From Gigaspora rosea (Eukaryota; Glomeromycota; Glomeromycetes; Diversisporales; Gigasporaceae): a stretch of DNA of 64,000 bases. Below are positions 46,826-58,190 of this stretch, in pieces. A program made the position numbers and the translations under genes. Under the pieces are notes generated by a model that was given only the letters and a program-made list of their open reading frames with translations, did no database searches and was not told where the DNA came from. The stretch is taken from the NCBI GenBank assembly GCA_003550325.1, contig QKWP01000341.1, forward strand, positions 56,621 through 120,620. The letters run 5' to 3'. Position 1 is the stretch's first letter; each line of letters starts with the position of its first letter.

Positions 46826-46984
46826 TGGGGACTCCGTAGCAAAAAGAGGCAGTAGGCAAAAAATTCTGCCTTTGTAATTTTATGAAATTATATACTTACA
46901 GTATTACTTTAATTCTTCACAAAATTGCATATTTTTTAAAAAAAATTTTTAGCCTGCTGCCTCTTTTTGCTGCGTGGGTTCCCA
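46826..46984. mobile_element. Tc1/mariner-like MITE, 159 bp, TA target site
   Basis: The inverted ends are tggggactccgtagcaaaaa and tttttgctgcgtgggttccca, each flanked by TA (46824-46825, 46985-46986). The inner part of the ends (gaggcagtaggc / gcctgctgcctc) extends the inverted repeat to about 38 bp. Confidence 0.85.
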
Positions 46985-47859
46985 TACACGGTAAAATTCA
47001 TTTATATATGATTTTTAAAGAAGCCTTTAAAATAACTCACTAAAATTAATAATTGCTACTAAATTTTTAAATTTTACATTACAAATAGGCAACTACTTTG
47101 TTCTAATCTAAATTATTAAAGTAATCCGAATATGCAGTTAATTTATTTATTATTTATCATAGAAATCTAAATCTAAAATATATGTTATAAGTGGATTTAC
47201 AATTCAGTGGATTCAGAAATTTTACTTAAATAAATTTTGTATCCTATCATTTATCAGCATCTTGAATTTCTTCGATTGATTTGATTGATTAAGGGTGTTC
47301 TCAAACAGCACGCTAGATGCGATTAGCTAATGATTGAGACAGTGCTCAACCATTTTGCATTATTAATTAGACCATTTTCTAGAACCGATAGTATGGATGT
47401 TGAAGACCGATAGCATGGATAAATAATATGAATGAAATATGCTCACGTATCTTCCTCAATTTGATTAATTTATAATCGTATTGGTGCTCAATTATTACGA
47501 TTAATTAATATATTAACTGCAATCGGTGCTTAAGCAATAGTATTACCATTTAGCAATTATTGTTTTTACATATCGAAACGAAAAAAAAATGACACTATGG
47601 ATCAAAGAAAGGATAAAGCAATTAACGACACTTTACAACACTTCAGAATTTACTACAGACCAACAGAACACAAAAATTTTGCCTTCTTTATTTCCGGCAA
47701 AGATTTTTAGCATAAGTAATAAGGTAATAATTTGTCGACGTTGGCAATGATTTTGAAGATCTGTAATAATGATAATGTAAAAAGAGTGAAGTACTTGAAC
47801 AATTGTTTATTCTAATCAATTAAAAATTTCGATCAATAAGCGCAACTCTATAATTAAAA
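46985..47859. other. AT-rich spacer, nothing recognised
   Basis: Only diverged short repeats (gatagtatggat / gatagcatggat near 47385-47420) are visible. Confidence 0.45.
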
Positions 47860-49230
47860 AGGACGTTTGTGTTTAACAAACATCCGCTAATCATCTTTTT
47901 CTTTCTGACGTAATAAATTTTCTTCACGAGTATTATTCATTGGAGAGAAGTATATTTTGATGCTCGAATAATTACAATTTATCACGATATTTTCGAATAT
48001 TTAAAAAATCGTCATTCGTATACATAAGTTACAGATATTGATTCAATCAATGGAAAATGTAAATGGCGTAATAATGAAAAATGGGAGTTTCATTAGTCAT
48101 GGCAATCTGTGATTAAATAATAACTAAATATCCTTTGACTTTAATACTTCTATAATAAGTGTGAAATTTAAAAAACCTATGCATCTACGGTAACAATAAA
48201 CTTGTCAGAAAAGATACTTAATAAAAGCGTAGCCTTGACTTTAACGTTTTCAAGGAATGAACTTGATAATAAAAGATCTGGAAGACATCAAAGTGCAAGC
48301 GATAATTTTTTGTAAAGGCAAAATTTTAAATATTAGAAATAATAAAATTTGCACTAAAGATGGTGAAAAATAAAATTATATGCTTTCTATAACACTACTC
48401 CAGACTTTTGAGTTTTATAATAATCATTTTGGTGCTTAAGTTGAAATATAACTCCAAAAGCATTTATAAGAATACTCTTTAACATGTTTACATTATATAA
48501 TAAGCAATTGTGTTTGAATTATCAAAAATGCCCTTCGTATGAATACTACTCTCAATTATTTAGTATTTTCGAATTGTCAGCTTAATCATGTAGGGATATA
48601 ACATTAACTAAAGCATTCATAGATTCAGATCATAAATTCAGAACTTTGGACCAGTGTTTAAAATTTCGAATTTGGTTTTATGTTCTCAAAAGAACATTTT
48701 TAATTTCTTAATGTTCTTAGTAAAATTTTAATGTTCTTTATATAAAAAAATTAAAATTTTTTTAAAAGAATTTTTGAATATTCTCAAATAGAGAACATAA
48801 TTTAATAATTTATGTTCCCAAAAATTGTATAATGTTTTTTGAGAACACTGAGAACATTGAATTTTAAACACTGCTTTGGACTCCTTAAAACTTGGTTCAA
48901 GCTTTGTTATGAAGAAAGTAAAGTAATAGCGAAAGCTCTTAAAAATAGCTCCACTCTAAATTTTTTGCGTATTTATAATAATCATAACTGATAAGAAGGA
49001 AAATATGTTGTCAAAATTTTTTATAAAAACACTGCATCAATTGACTTGATCCTTTATAACTGATAATAACTGTAGTTTATTAACTTGGTTCTGAAGTAGA
49101 AAAACAATAATAATGGAAGCAGAAACTCATAAAAATACACTTGAATCTTTGTTGATTTGAAATAGTAAACACATTAGAAAAGACAATTTATAATAATACT
49201 ACTCTGATCTTTTAAATAATCCATAACTAC
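47860..49230 (+). pseudogene. LRR (RNI-type) gene relic with an inserted hAT MITE
   Basis: Plus-strand fragments show degenerate 28-residue LRRs: FYNNHFGA near 48415, LYNKQLC near 48495 and ESKVIAKALKNSSTLNFLRI followed by YNNHN near 48915-48985. Another, EGKYVVKIFYKNTASIDLI, lies near 48995. The form xxSKVIAKALKNSSTLxxLxIYNN matches the working LRRs at 14932-15370. Stops and frame changes separate most repeats. The 222-bp element at 48652-48873 interrupts it. No kinase or other domain is attached. Confidence 0.6.
48652..48873. mobile_element. hAT-type MITE, 222 bp
   Basis: The inverted ends are cagtgtttaaaatt and aattttaaacactg, with the perfect 8-bp target duplication CTTTGGAC (48644-48651, 48874-48881). 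The interior has repeated ttaatgttctt/gagaacat motifs in both directions. Confidence 0.93.
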
Positions 49231-49814
49231 CATCGATTATCAATATTATATGTCTACGCTATTAATAATTATTTGCAGTAATATTGAAAATTTTAATATT
49301 TGAATAGTTAAAAAAATAATGCTAGTAATTATTGCATGTTAAATATATTGCTATTCATTGTAATCTATTAGTAAAACATAATATACTCCACACAGATTTT
49401 CGATCCTAAAATAAGTAACATCTTAATATGCAGTATTTGTTTTGAATATGCAGTATTTGTTTTGTTTAATATAGATTAATATTTAAATAAAGTATTAGAT
49501 ACATTCAAATGGATAATGTAAAAATTGAAAGCATTTGCAAGTTTTGAGTAATAATCATAAGCTATGCTAGGTCATTTTCAAAGGCATATAATTATAATAA
49601 CTTATGTATGTGATTGACTTATTGCTTATTACACTTTAAGCTAAACAGTATTATAGATAACCAATTTAAGTGCTTTAATGAATAAATACAGTAAAATGAC
49701 AATATTTGTTTTGCAATAATTCCCTTATCCACCTAACGCTTTTAATTGTCCTATACAATTTAAGCGTTTTATCACATAACTGAAAAGTTAGCTACAAGTA
49801 GTTTTCTTACTTAA
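49231..49814. other. AT-rich spacer, nothing recognised
   Basis: A short direct duplication (aatatgcagtatttgttttg at 49428 and 49446) is the only structure seen. Confidence 0.45.
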
Positions 49815-50560
49815 TGACTGGAGAACCTAATTGCATGAGTATGATGATTCTTGATCAGGTTTCTGCCTTTTCGATCTGTGATTTACAACTGGATTTTCAA
49901 CACTAATAATAGAAGCGGAGTCTACATTACATAGATAAATATAAATAACATAATTAAAATACTGTAGTATATATAATTACTCATACCATATCTGATATAT
50001 ATATATCAGGTTGATTTTCAAATATCATATTTGTTATGTTGATTTTTCCGTTCTTTATCAATATCATTTGTATCAATTAACACACTCGCATATACGATAT
50101 CGGGATGTTTTTTAAGATTGTTGAAAGCTCTGAAATTCTCGTATCAGCAGTCACAAATTCACTATCTATCTATGATTTTTCATGATTTTCATTAGATTCG
50201 TTAAATTCATTTCGCTTATCATATTTATCAAGTACATCAATTTCATCAGATTCATCAAATTCATCGGATTCCTTCACAAACTATGCAATTCAGGAAGCTT
50301 ATTATGAATTCTTTCGGCAGTAGGTCGTTTTTGCAAGTCTGAATCCAAGCATAGTTTTGCCAATTCAACAAATAAAATTTTAAACCCATTATTTTTGTTT
50401 ATTCAATAAATAGTCCAATTTAAATTTCTAGAATTTTGAGATCAATGATATATGCATCACGTAAATTATCTCCATGCAAAATGTTTCCCCTGTGTAAATC
50501 TCTTTGAGCGAGTTTCTGAAAATGAATCGACTCAAGTTCATGTTATATAGTACAAAATAT
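49815..50560 (-). pseudogene. TKL kinase C-lobe and tail relic
   Basis: Minus-strand remains of the same family as the two arrays. In order: FQKLAQRDLHRGNILHGDN (about 50430-50530, the catalytic loop with a true Arg-Asp), then LAKLCLDSDLQKRPTAERIH (about 50300-50390). The acidic tail follows (KESDEFDESDEIDVLDKYDK), then EFVTADTRISELS. The family's last exon is at 49848-49930 or so: SVENPVVNHRSKRQKPDQES ending SYSCN and stop. The activation loop and most of the C-lobe are missing, so it is dead. It shows that the short last exon is a conserved part of the family. Confidence 0.7.
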
Positions 50561-50689
50561 TTAATTTATTTTTCCATTCTAATCTTGATACTTCTATAAG
50601 ATTTTACCTTAACAAACTTTTTGGCTTAATATCTAATATAATCACCACTTGACACTCCCAAACAATCTAAGAACGAAGGGTTTATGTAT

Positions 50690-51195
50690 CTATTTCACAG
50701 TAATTCTTCAATTCTTGATAATTTTGCAATTTTGTTTGAATCACGAATAACTTTAAGTATTAATTGTATCGCATCGACGTGCCCAATATACAGTTGCGAA
50801 TCTCCTTTTCCCGTTCCTGTTTAATTAGAATTAATCCAATATATTTTATTTATACCGTTTCGATAACATAGAGCAACATAAATCATTGCTCAATTAGCAC
50901 CAATATTAACAGACTTTTCAAAGCATTCAAGTGCTTTATTATAATCTTGATCAATCACATATTTATATTTATAACAAAACCAATATTACACATTGTAAGC
51001 ATTGCCCAAATCAGCAGACTTCTTACAATATTCAAATGATTTCAGGGGATTTATTTCTTCTCTAATTCCATTAAAATAAAATTACCAACAGCTCTCATAT
51101 AATATTCAAAAGCCTTTTCCATCTTTCTTAACTCCAATACCATGTTGACAATCGTAACCAATTTCGCGAAGTTGTTTAGGATCCACTTTTTTTTA
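50690..51195 (-). pseudogene. Sel1-repeat gene relic
   Basis: Minus-strand fragments are Sel1-like: YDCQHGIGVKKDGKGF, KAFEYYMRAV, SFEYCKKSADLGNAYN, YNKALECFEKSVNIGA and IYVALCYRNGI. GTGKGDSQLYIGHVDAIQL follows. Sel1 repeats are alpha-helical protein-binding units, and in Glomeromycotina they often accompany TKL kinases. Frame changes between units mark it as dead. It lies upstream, in gene direction, of the kinase relic at 49815-50560, but whether they were one gene cannot be told. Confidence 0.6.
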
Positions 51196-52038
51196 AATGA
51201 GGAAAAACAATTATGCTCCAAATAAGATAAAAACTTTAATTGCCTGAAGCGTATCGAAGGTCATTTAATGTACTCAATAGTTACATTTTATTAATTTATT
51301 AGATGACTATTATTGTCTATCAAAAACGTATTTTGAAAATTTTTCATACGTATATAACTGCATGCGTATCTGTATTTTAGTGCAACAAACCTAGATTATT
51401 ACTAATACATAATAGTCCATGATTTTTATTGATAATTTTGCTATAGATTGGTTGACAAATATTACTTAATACCAACCCAGCTGTGATACTTTAAACCTCG
51501 AATTTTTATACGCAGAGCTGAACCGAAGTTCGGTGCAGAATATAATGATCCGTATTTATATTGTCCTGAAAGATCATTTGGTTAGTGAGGATTACAAATG
51601 TAAATTCTGCAGCAGTGACACACCTGAACTTCGGGGTAATCAAGATTTCCCTGTAAAAAAAAAAGAAAAAAAGCTATAACATAATCCTGATAAGTAGTGA
51701 ATAGTAATTGAAAGAAGGTGCTTTGTAAATATCATCATTAATGTACTGTATTTTACATATAGAAAGCACTTAAAAGTCTAGATATCGACTTTGATGTCTG
51801 TATTTTATTAAATAATATGCATAGCATTAGCATATATGACGAAGTGTTTCATATAAAACATAATAATTTTTTTAAACATCATAATATCCATCTTAACAAC
51901 TCCTTTGATAAGGCGAAGTGAAGAAATATCTTTGTTTAAAGTTCAAGAAAAAAATCTTATTATTAATGATCAGCTTATCATTCAATTAGTGGCAGGTTTA
52001 CCAAACATTGGATTCCTATGCATTTTCTACCGGTTTGG
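51196..52038. other. Spacer with one imperfect hairpin
   Basis: At 51515-51645 ctgaaccgaagttcggtgcagaat faces attctgcagcagtgacacacctgaacttcgg in inverse. It may be a decayed MITE. Nothing else recognised. Confidence 0.4.
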
Positions 52039-53475
52039 TTGTACTATGTAAACATGTGATCCTTTTTAAAATTCGATATTTTTTATATCTTCTAGCAAAG
52101 TTTCTCAACCACTATGTGATTAAACTTAATAAAAGTTTTTTTTTTATTTTAATTCTACAAATTGTAAAATTGAAATAAAAAAAAGGTTCATCGAGTTAAA
52201 GTTTTAAAAAAATACTAAAAACCATGAAAATCATGGAAAAATACCGCTATGACCATGGTTTGTTAAAATTTAAATAAAAATTTTTCGATAATTACAAAAC
52301 CAAATTCGATGAAAATTTTTTGTTTTAATTCTACAGATCTTAGAATTAAAATAGGTAGTTGTTGAGAAATATTAATTGAAAGTTAAAAAAAAATTTTAGA
52401 CGCAGCTTCTTTTTTATCGACACTATTTCTTTGAACAAAGATTACTTTCACATATCCAGTCAAATTCAATCAAACATTTTTATCTTAATTCCATAATATT
52501 ATAGAGTTAAAATAAAAATAATGATCGAATTTGGTCGATATTTGTAGAGTAATCTTTATTCAAAGTTATAGAGTATATAAAAAAGAAGCTGCGGCTAAAT
52601 TTTTTTTAAATTTCAATCAATATTTCTCAATGACTACCAACCCAAAATTGATGGATTGTTTCATCGAATTTAGATTAATGGTTATTGAGAAATCATCGGT
52701 AAAGATTTTTAAAAAATTTTAATAAAAAAGAAAGTTGCAATGAATTTTTTTTTTATTTAAATTTCAGTTTTTTGATCCAAAATTTGATAAAAATTTTTTA
52801 TTTTAATTCTACATGTTTGTAAATTAAAATCAAGAAATTTTCATCATATTTGAATACCGGTAGGTAGTTGTTAAGAAATATTGATTGAAAGTTTAAAAAA
52901 AAATTGGCCGCAGCTTCTTTTTTACAGATTCCAAAACTTTGAACAAAAATTACACTATACAGTACTTACCTGGTCAAATTCAATCATAATTTTTATTTTA
53001 ATAAGCTTACTATTAGATTATAAAATTAAAATTAAATAATTATAAACGAATTTGACTAGGTATGTGTAGAGTAATCTTCGTTCAAAGTTTTGGTATCTGT
53101 AAAAAAGAAGCTGCGGCCAAATTTTTTTAACTTTCATTAATATTTTTTTAACAATTACCTATCCAAATTTGATAAAATTTTTTATTTTAATTCTACAGGC
53201 CTGTAGAATTAAAGTAAAACATTTTCATCAAATCTGTAGCAATATTTCTCCATGATTTCATGATTTTCCGCGTTTTTTTTTTAAACTTTAAACGAGGTTT
53301 ACTTGGTAACTACTAGGTCAAATTTGATTAAATTTTTTTTTTATTTCAATTCTTCAAAGCTTATAGAATTAAATTTTTAAAAAATTTTATTAAGTATAAA
53401 CAAATAATCATCGAGAAACCTAAAAGATGAAAAAAAATCAAAATTTAAACACATGTTGTTTACATAGTACAGCAA
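52039..53475. mobile_element. Large multi-hairpin foldback element, ~1.44 kb
   Basis: The outer inverted ends are ttgtactatgtaaaca and tgtttacatagtacagcaa. Inside, gccgcagcttctttttta and its reverse complement alternate (52400, 52585, 52907, 53103), giving two strong internal hairpins. Shorter attctacaxxxxgtagaattaaaat hairpins lie in between. No coding sequence and no clear target duplication. It ends 12 bp before the hAT-type element at 53488. Confidence 0.65.
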
Positions 53476-53487
53476 TCTAGTCAGTTC

Positions 53488-54943
53488 TAATGATGCCTGA
53501 CGCAATTATTTTCGCGATGACGAAAGGTTTCGTCAAATTTGCGTCTGACGAAACCCTTGACGATTAACGAAACCCTTGACGCTTGACGAAACCCTTGACG
53601 CTTGACGAAACCCTTGACGATTGACGAAACCCTTGACGATTGACGAAACTCCTGACGCAACCCCCTGACTATTGATGAAACTAACGCCCTAGCTCTTAAA
53701 CACAAAAACATTGTTCACAACCTGTAATTTTAACCGATCGAATTTTAAGATCAGGTGTGACGTAAAAATTTTTTACAACTCTAAATTTTATTAGGAAACC
53801 ATAATAAATGATTCTCGTGAAATTTTACTAATAGCCACAATGGCCACTATATTTTCTAACCCTAACCCTAATTACACTTGATCCTAAATTTTGATTGGTC
53901 AAAATTACAGAATTACAGATGATCATTTTTCTGTGGGAGCGCTACCTAAGATGATGAAGCCTTGATGAAACCCTTGTCAATTGAAGAAGCTTTTACATTG
54001 AATCTAAAGATTATTTTTTATTGCTAGCATTTCACTAGCAACAGCGGAGCGTAGGATCAACTCATACAGGGGGGGTCACCAAATTCCGGGTCGGGATATG
54101 TCGAAATGCATCGGAATCATGGTCGGCTGGATCGGAATTGATCGATTTTGCCCCAATATCATAAAAAATTTTACTAATGAAATCATATCCATTCGTTAAG
54201 TAATTTGCTGCAGAACCTGCTAACAGCTAAGGCTAAACGCCGTCCTCATACGACCCGGAATTTTCGTGACCTTCCTGTAAAATTCGCGTAGGATCGATTG
54301 TCCGAACACATAATTTTTTGAACCATCAATAATAACACTAATGCTATGAACATCTGTTATTTCATTTGCAGACTAAAACCATACCCTCAAATATCTTTAA
54401 TTCGTACTGGGTTTTAATCACTCGCTAGGTGTTTAATTCACTCGCTGAGAGGTTCATACACTCGCCGAGAGTCTATAACCCTCGTTGAGGGTTAAAATCA
54501 CCCAACTATGCCACAAACTATGCCAAAATAAGAAATACATAAAATAATACATAATAATAAAATACTATGACACTGCCAATTCGTAGAACACCTATCGGAT
54601 TTTTTTGCAAATCATCAGGCAATGTCGGATCGATGTCAAAAAGATAGAAACTGGGAAGATATAATAACAAAAAAAATTAACTTTACATGGACTAAATTAT
54701 TTCTGTTATGAAAGAAATGAATAATAGTCTTATGCCTCATCAAAATCATCATGGGTTTTGTTATTTATTATTGGTTTCGTCATGCGTCATGGGTTCATGC
54801 GTCATGTGTTTCGTTATGCGTCGTGGGTTTCGTCATGCGTCATGGGTTTCGTCATTCGTCAATTCGTCAATTTGAAGTTGCCTGACGAAATTGTTTCGTC
54901 ATGCGTCAATGACGCAGGTTGCATCATGCGTCAGGCATCATTA
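53488..54943. mobile_element. hAT-type element A, copy 2, 1456 bp, inverted relative to copy 1
   Basis: It has the same 17-bp ends as copy 1 (taatgatgcctgacgca / tgcgtcaggcatcatta), with its own 8-bp target duplication GTCAGTTC (53480-53487, 54944-54951). Subterminal arrays of ttgacgaaaccc (left) and catgcgtcatgggtttcgt (right) are kept. It lacks the nested hAT of copy 1 and so shows the empty site. It carries the Tc1-like MITE at 54067-54277 and a ccctaaccctaa motif near 53862. Confidence 0.92.
54067..54277. mobile_element. Tc1/mariner-like MITE, 211 bp, nested in element A
   Basis: The ends cagggggggtcaccaaattc and gaattttcgtgaccttcctg are flanked by TA (54065-54066, 54278-54279). Same family as 4645-4874. 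Confidence 0.85.
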
Positions 54944-55139
54944 GTCAGTTCGGTTACCTTCGGAAATTTTTTTGCAATCTTAGCTTCTCTGATTATGCGC
55001 ACAGATAAAGCAATTTAATTGGCTGACTATTATACTATTGGTATAATACTAGGTATTGTATTGATATTATAATACGGTATAGTAAGACTTAAACCTTAGT
55101 TATGATATAAGTAATGTCCACGCGACTATTACGCGTAGA

Positions 55140-55378
55140 CATGGCCGATGATTTTCTGTGTTTCACATAATACCGCAGTATTCACAGAAATAGGTTTATA
55201 TCACAGAATATATTTATAACACCGCAGAATATCACAGAAAATAGTGAATTATATAGTAAGATCACATAATTTAACCACAGAAATCAAAATAAATCCTAAT
55301 TTTAGAAAGTGTGCTCACATAATTTATTTTTTATACGCACAGAATTTTTTTTAGCACCGCAGAAAATCATCGGCCCTG
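55140..55378. mobile_element. hAT-type MITE, 239 bp
   Basis: The ends are catggccgatgattttctg and cagaaaatcatcggccctg, with the 8-bp target duplication CGCGTAGA (55132-55139, 55379-55386). The inside holds many copies of the ccgcagaat/tcacagaaa type. The ends resemble those of the 636-bp element at 17858-18493. Confidence 0.92.
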
Positions 55379-55537
55379 CGCGTAGATCGACCAATCAAGA
55401 TCATGGGGTTTGTTTACATTGATCTTCCGACAAAATGTGCATTGTTCACGTGGTTATTATTCGTAGATATATAAATTAATACATTATTACCTTTCTCATC
55501 ATATAAAACCTTTGATCAGTTAGATCAAATTTTCAAT

Positions 55538-56054
55538 ATGAATATTGAGCGAATAGATGAGCTTCCGAAATTTAATATCGGTAAGTAATATATAATAACT
55601 ATATTTATTTATATTATTCTTGATGAATTTTATTTTATCTTTAGGTTTCTCCGTTGCCATCATCTTCATCTTATTCGAAGACGTAAAAAAAGAAAACTAT
55701 GTTCGGGGGCTTGTACCAGGCACTGTGTTCATGTAAAATTACGAGAGTTCTGCCAGAACCTTGTTCAATTGAAAAGCACATGTGAAGTACGGTTAAATAA
55801 ATCTTTTTAAAAAAAGAACAACTACTGTTAAACTGCATGATTTATTACCAATTTTTAATTAACATTTGTATTTTTATTAAAATATTATATAGGAAAATAG
55901 AAAACGAAAACATGGAGGTCTCGATCATGTGTATGGAGCTGTCACTACAGAAGAAATGTGGGTTTTCACTGTAGTGACAGTAGACAATCAAATAAGTGCA
56001 GTTCACGAGCTTTTGATTGTGAGTGATGCTAATATAGTGGATGATGTTCTTTAA
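55538..56054 (+). pseudogene. Small spliced gene or gene remnant with a YGAVTT...W motif
   Basis: An ATG at 55538 opens MNIERIDELPKFNIG, followed by a canonical intron (GTAAGT at 55581 to TTTAG at 55644). Next comes a frame reading HHLHLIRRRKKRKLCSGACT, CVHVKLREFCQNLVQLKST, then CE at 55786, followed by a second GT (GTACGG) and AG at 55892. The last exon (55893-56054) gives ENRKRKHGGLDHVYGAVTTE, EMWVFTVVTVDNQ and ends in a stop. The last junction keeps frame. The first exon joins the basic, Cys-rich frame only with a shift, so it is either mis-started or broken. VYGAVTTxxxW resembles a motif I associate with Crinkler-like or nuclease-like proteins of these fungi; that is memory, not a search. 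Confidence 0.4.
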
Positions 56055-57136
56055 GAGGATGTTAGATCTTTGTTTCAGTTCTTCAAGCTATAATTTTAGA
56101 AAGGTTAAAAGAACCAAAAACAAAGATCCAAAGAATTAATAGATTTTAGTTGAATATTGTTGATTTCTTCTGGTGGATATTTATTAAAAAGGACCCACGA
56201 TCTGGTTTTTAATTGTACATGCATATTTGAATTAAAATATATCATTGAAATTTACAAGATGAGATTTTATCCCAGTCATTTATCTTAATACAAACTGAAC
56301 TAAATTGTTGATATGTTACTTATTTGAGAAAAATTTAATCTAATTCGAAGTTTGATTACGCGCATGTGCGGTGCGGTAATTCGAATCATTTTGACAAATT
56401 TTGGTTACAAGAGGGAGCCCTACTTTTATTAATGAACTTAGCCTGAAAATCCAATCAAAATATGTAATAAGAGAGTTCCGAAATAATATCCATGTGCGTT
56501 ATTATGCACAAATACAGTATGATAACCTTTTAGGACAACAGAATTTTGTATAATTTTGAAGTTTTCTACATTTAATAGGTTGAATTCGATGAGAATTCAA
56601 GAAAAAAAAAATTCAAATTTGGCTATGTAAAAGTTGAAAAAAAATTAAAATATGCGTACCGATAAGTGAGGTTGTTTTTTTGTTTTTGAGTATTTTCTTA
56701 TTTCATTTTAAGCAGTTATATTTTCTTATATTTTGTATTACATTATGAGCTTCCACATTTACATTTTATCCAAAAAGGAAATCATCCACTGAACATTTTT
56801 ATTTTATACGTACGTTGAGAAAGTGGTTAATAATAGTTCTGTGCTGAAACAAACTAAACCACTTAACTAAACAACATAAATCAAACAACAGTCGGCTCAA
56901 GACTCCTAAAACCTTGAGGAGGAAGGCGGACAGAAGGCGTGGAAAGACTTGGCCCGAGTTTCAAGGTCCTTTGGGTCTTGTGTGATGTTGCCGGGACCTC
57001 GATGAGTGTTCTTTTGGCTTAGACTTATAGTCTATCTTTACTGTATCGGGAAAATTCAAAACTAACGGGTGGTGCCGGGAATACACGAAATGGCACGGAC
57101 GGAGTGATACGTACAGACCGTCGAACGGAATGCCAC
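56055..57136. other. Spacer with a GC-richer patch
   Basis: Near 56890-57060 a GC-richer patch (aggcgtggaaagacttggcccga) resembles 17630-17660 inside element B (aggcgtggatcgacttggtccga). This may mark a shared older repeat. No gene is supported. Confidence 0.4.
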
Positions 57137-57246
57137 TAGAGCTGCCTGCCGTAATTGTTTTTAACAAGCTGTAATATTACCCTATATGTCGTAATATTGC
57201 AACCTATATGTCGTAAAGTTTTAATTAATTACGGCAGGTAACTCTA
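57137..57246. mobile_element. hAT-type MITE, 110 bp
   Basis: The inverted ends are tagagctgcctgccgtaatt and aattacggcaggtaactcta, with the 8-bp target duplication AATGCCAC (57129-57136, 57247-57254). Confidence 0.92.
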
Positions 57247-57689
57247 AATGCCACAGTAAAAAGTGGTACGGAAATTACGATAGGAGGTGGCACGTTATGT
57301 CACGCCATATGTAATGGCACCTTCATTTCACGGAATGATATGTGTCAAAGGTGGTACGTGTTGGCTCGTTTCACGAAGAGCGAAAGGTCAATATACGATT
57401 TTTTTAAAAAAATTGCGTATCTCATAATTTCGCTAATGAGACTGCTCTGGGTGTCTTAACAAAAAAAATTTTTACAAAATTTTGATACATTCGCAGTTAT
57501 TTTGCTCATATTATATTGATTGTTTATGTAATCTACATGTATGTTTTTTTTTATCACAGTGGTATAGCACGTTAATTCACGTTAATTATCCGTGCCAATC
57601 CAAGCCTCTTACGAACATAATCCGTGTTTAATCCGTGCCATTCCGCCTCCAACCCGTACCTTTACGGTACATTTTTCTTATAGGGTTTT
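57247..57689. other. Repeat-like GC-richer spacer
   Basis: Imperfect direct and inverted copies of tggcacgg/ccgtgcca occur (57090, 57590, 57630), suggesting another decayed TIR element whose right end is near aggttttt at 57680. Both ends could not be matched. Confidence 0.4.
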
Positions 57690-58190
57690 TCTGCAAGCTG
57701 ACTATTCCGAATATTCAAAGAAGACAGAGCAGTGTTTACATAAAGAACTGCCACTAAAGCTTTTCCACCTTCTGCTTCCAGTTGTTATTATAAATAAATA
57801 ATTCAATTAAGGAAGCGCTCTTATAAAGAGCTTCCGCTAGCACTTTCCTTCCTTCAGGATCGAATTGGTTATTATAAAGAGGTCAGAGTCTTAAGAACTT
57901 TAATAATTGCTTTACTTCCTTAATAACCAAGCTGATAAGAACCAAGTTTTAAGAAGGTCAGAGTAGTGTTTTTATGAATGCCTCAAATGTCTCAACTAAT
58001 GCTTTACCCATACATAACCAAGATGACAATTCAAAATACTAAAAGAATTGAGAATAATATTTATACAAAGGACTTTTCTAATTCTTTTCCCAGTTTAGAA
58101 TAAAGCTGATATTCCTTATAAAAGCTTCTCTGTTACACTTTCAATTTCGGCATCAAATTGATTATTATAAAGACTCAAATGTCTGATAGT
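57690..58190 (-). pseudogene. LRR (RNI-type) gene relic, copy 2
   Basis: Second copy of the relic at 36400-37250. The clearest repeat is NQFDPEGRKVLAEALYKSAS at about 57820-57880, followed by IYNNNWKQKVEKL. Stops and frame changes are present. It starts about 500 bp short of copy 1, at the probable edge of the duplication. Confidence 0.55.
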
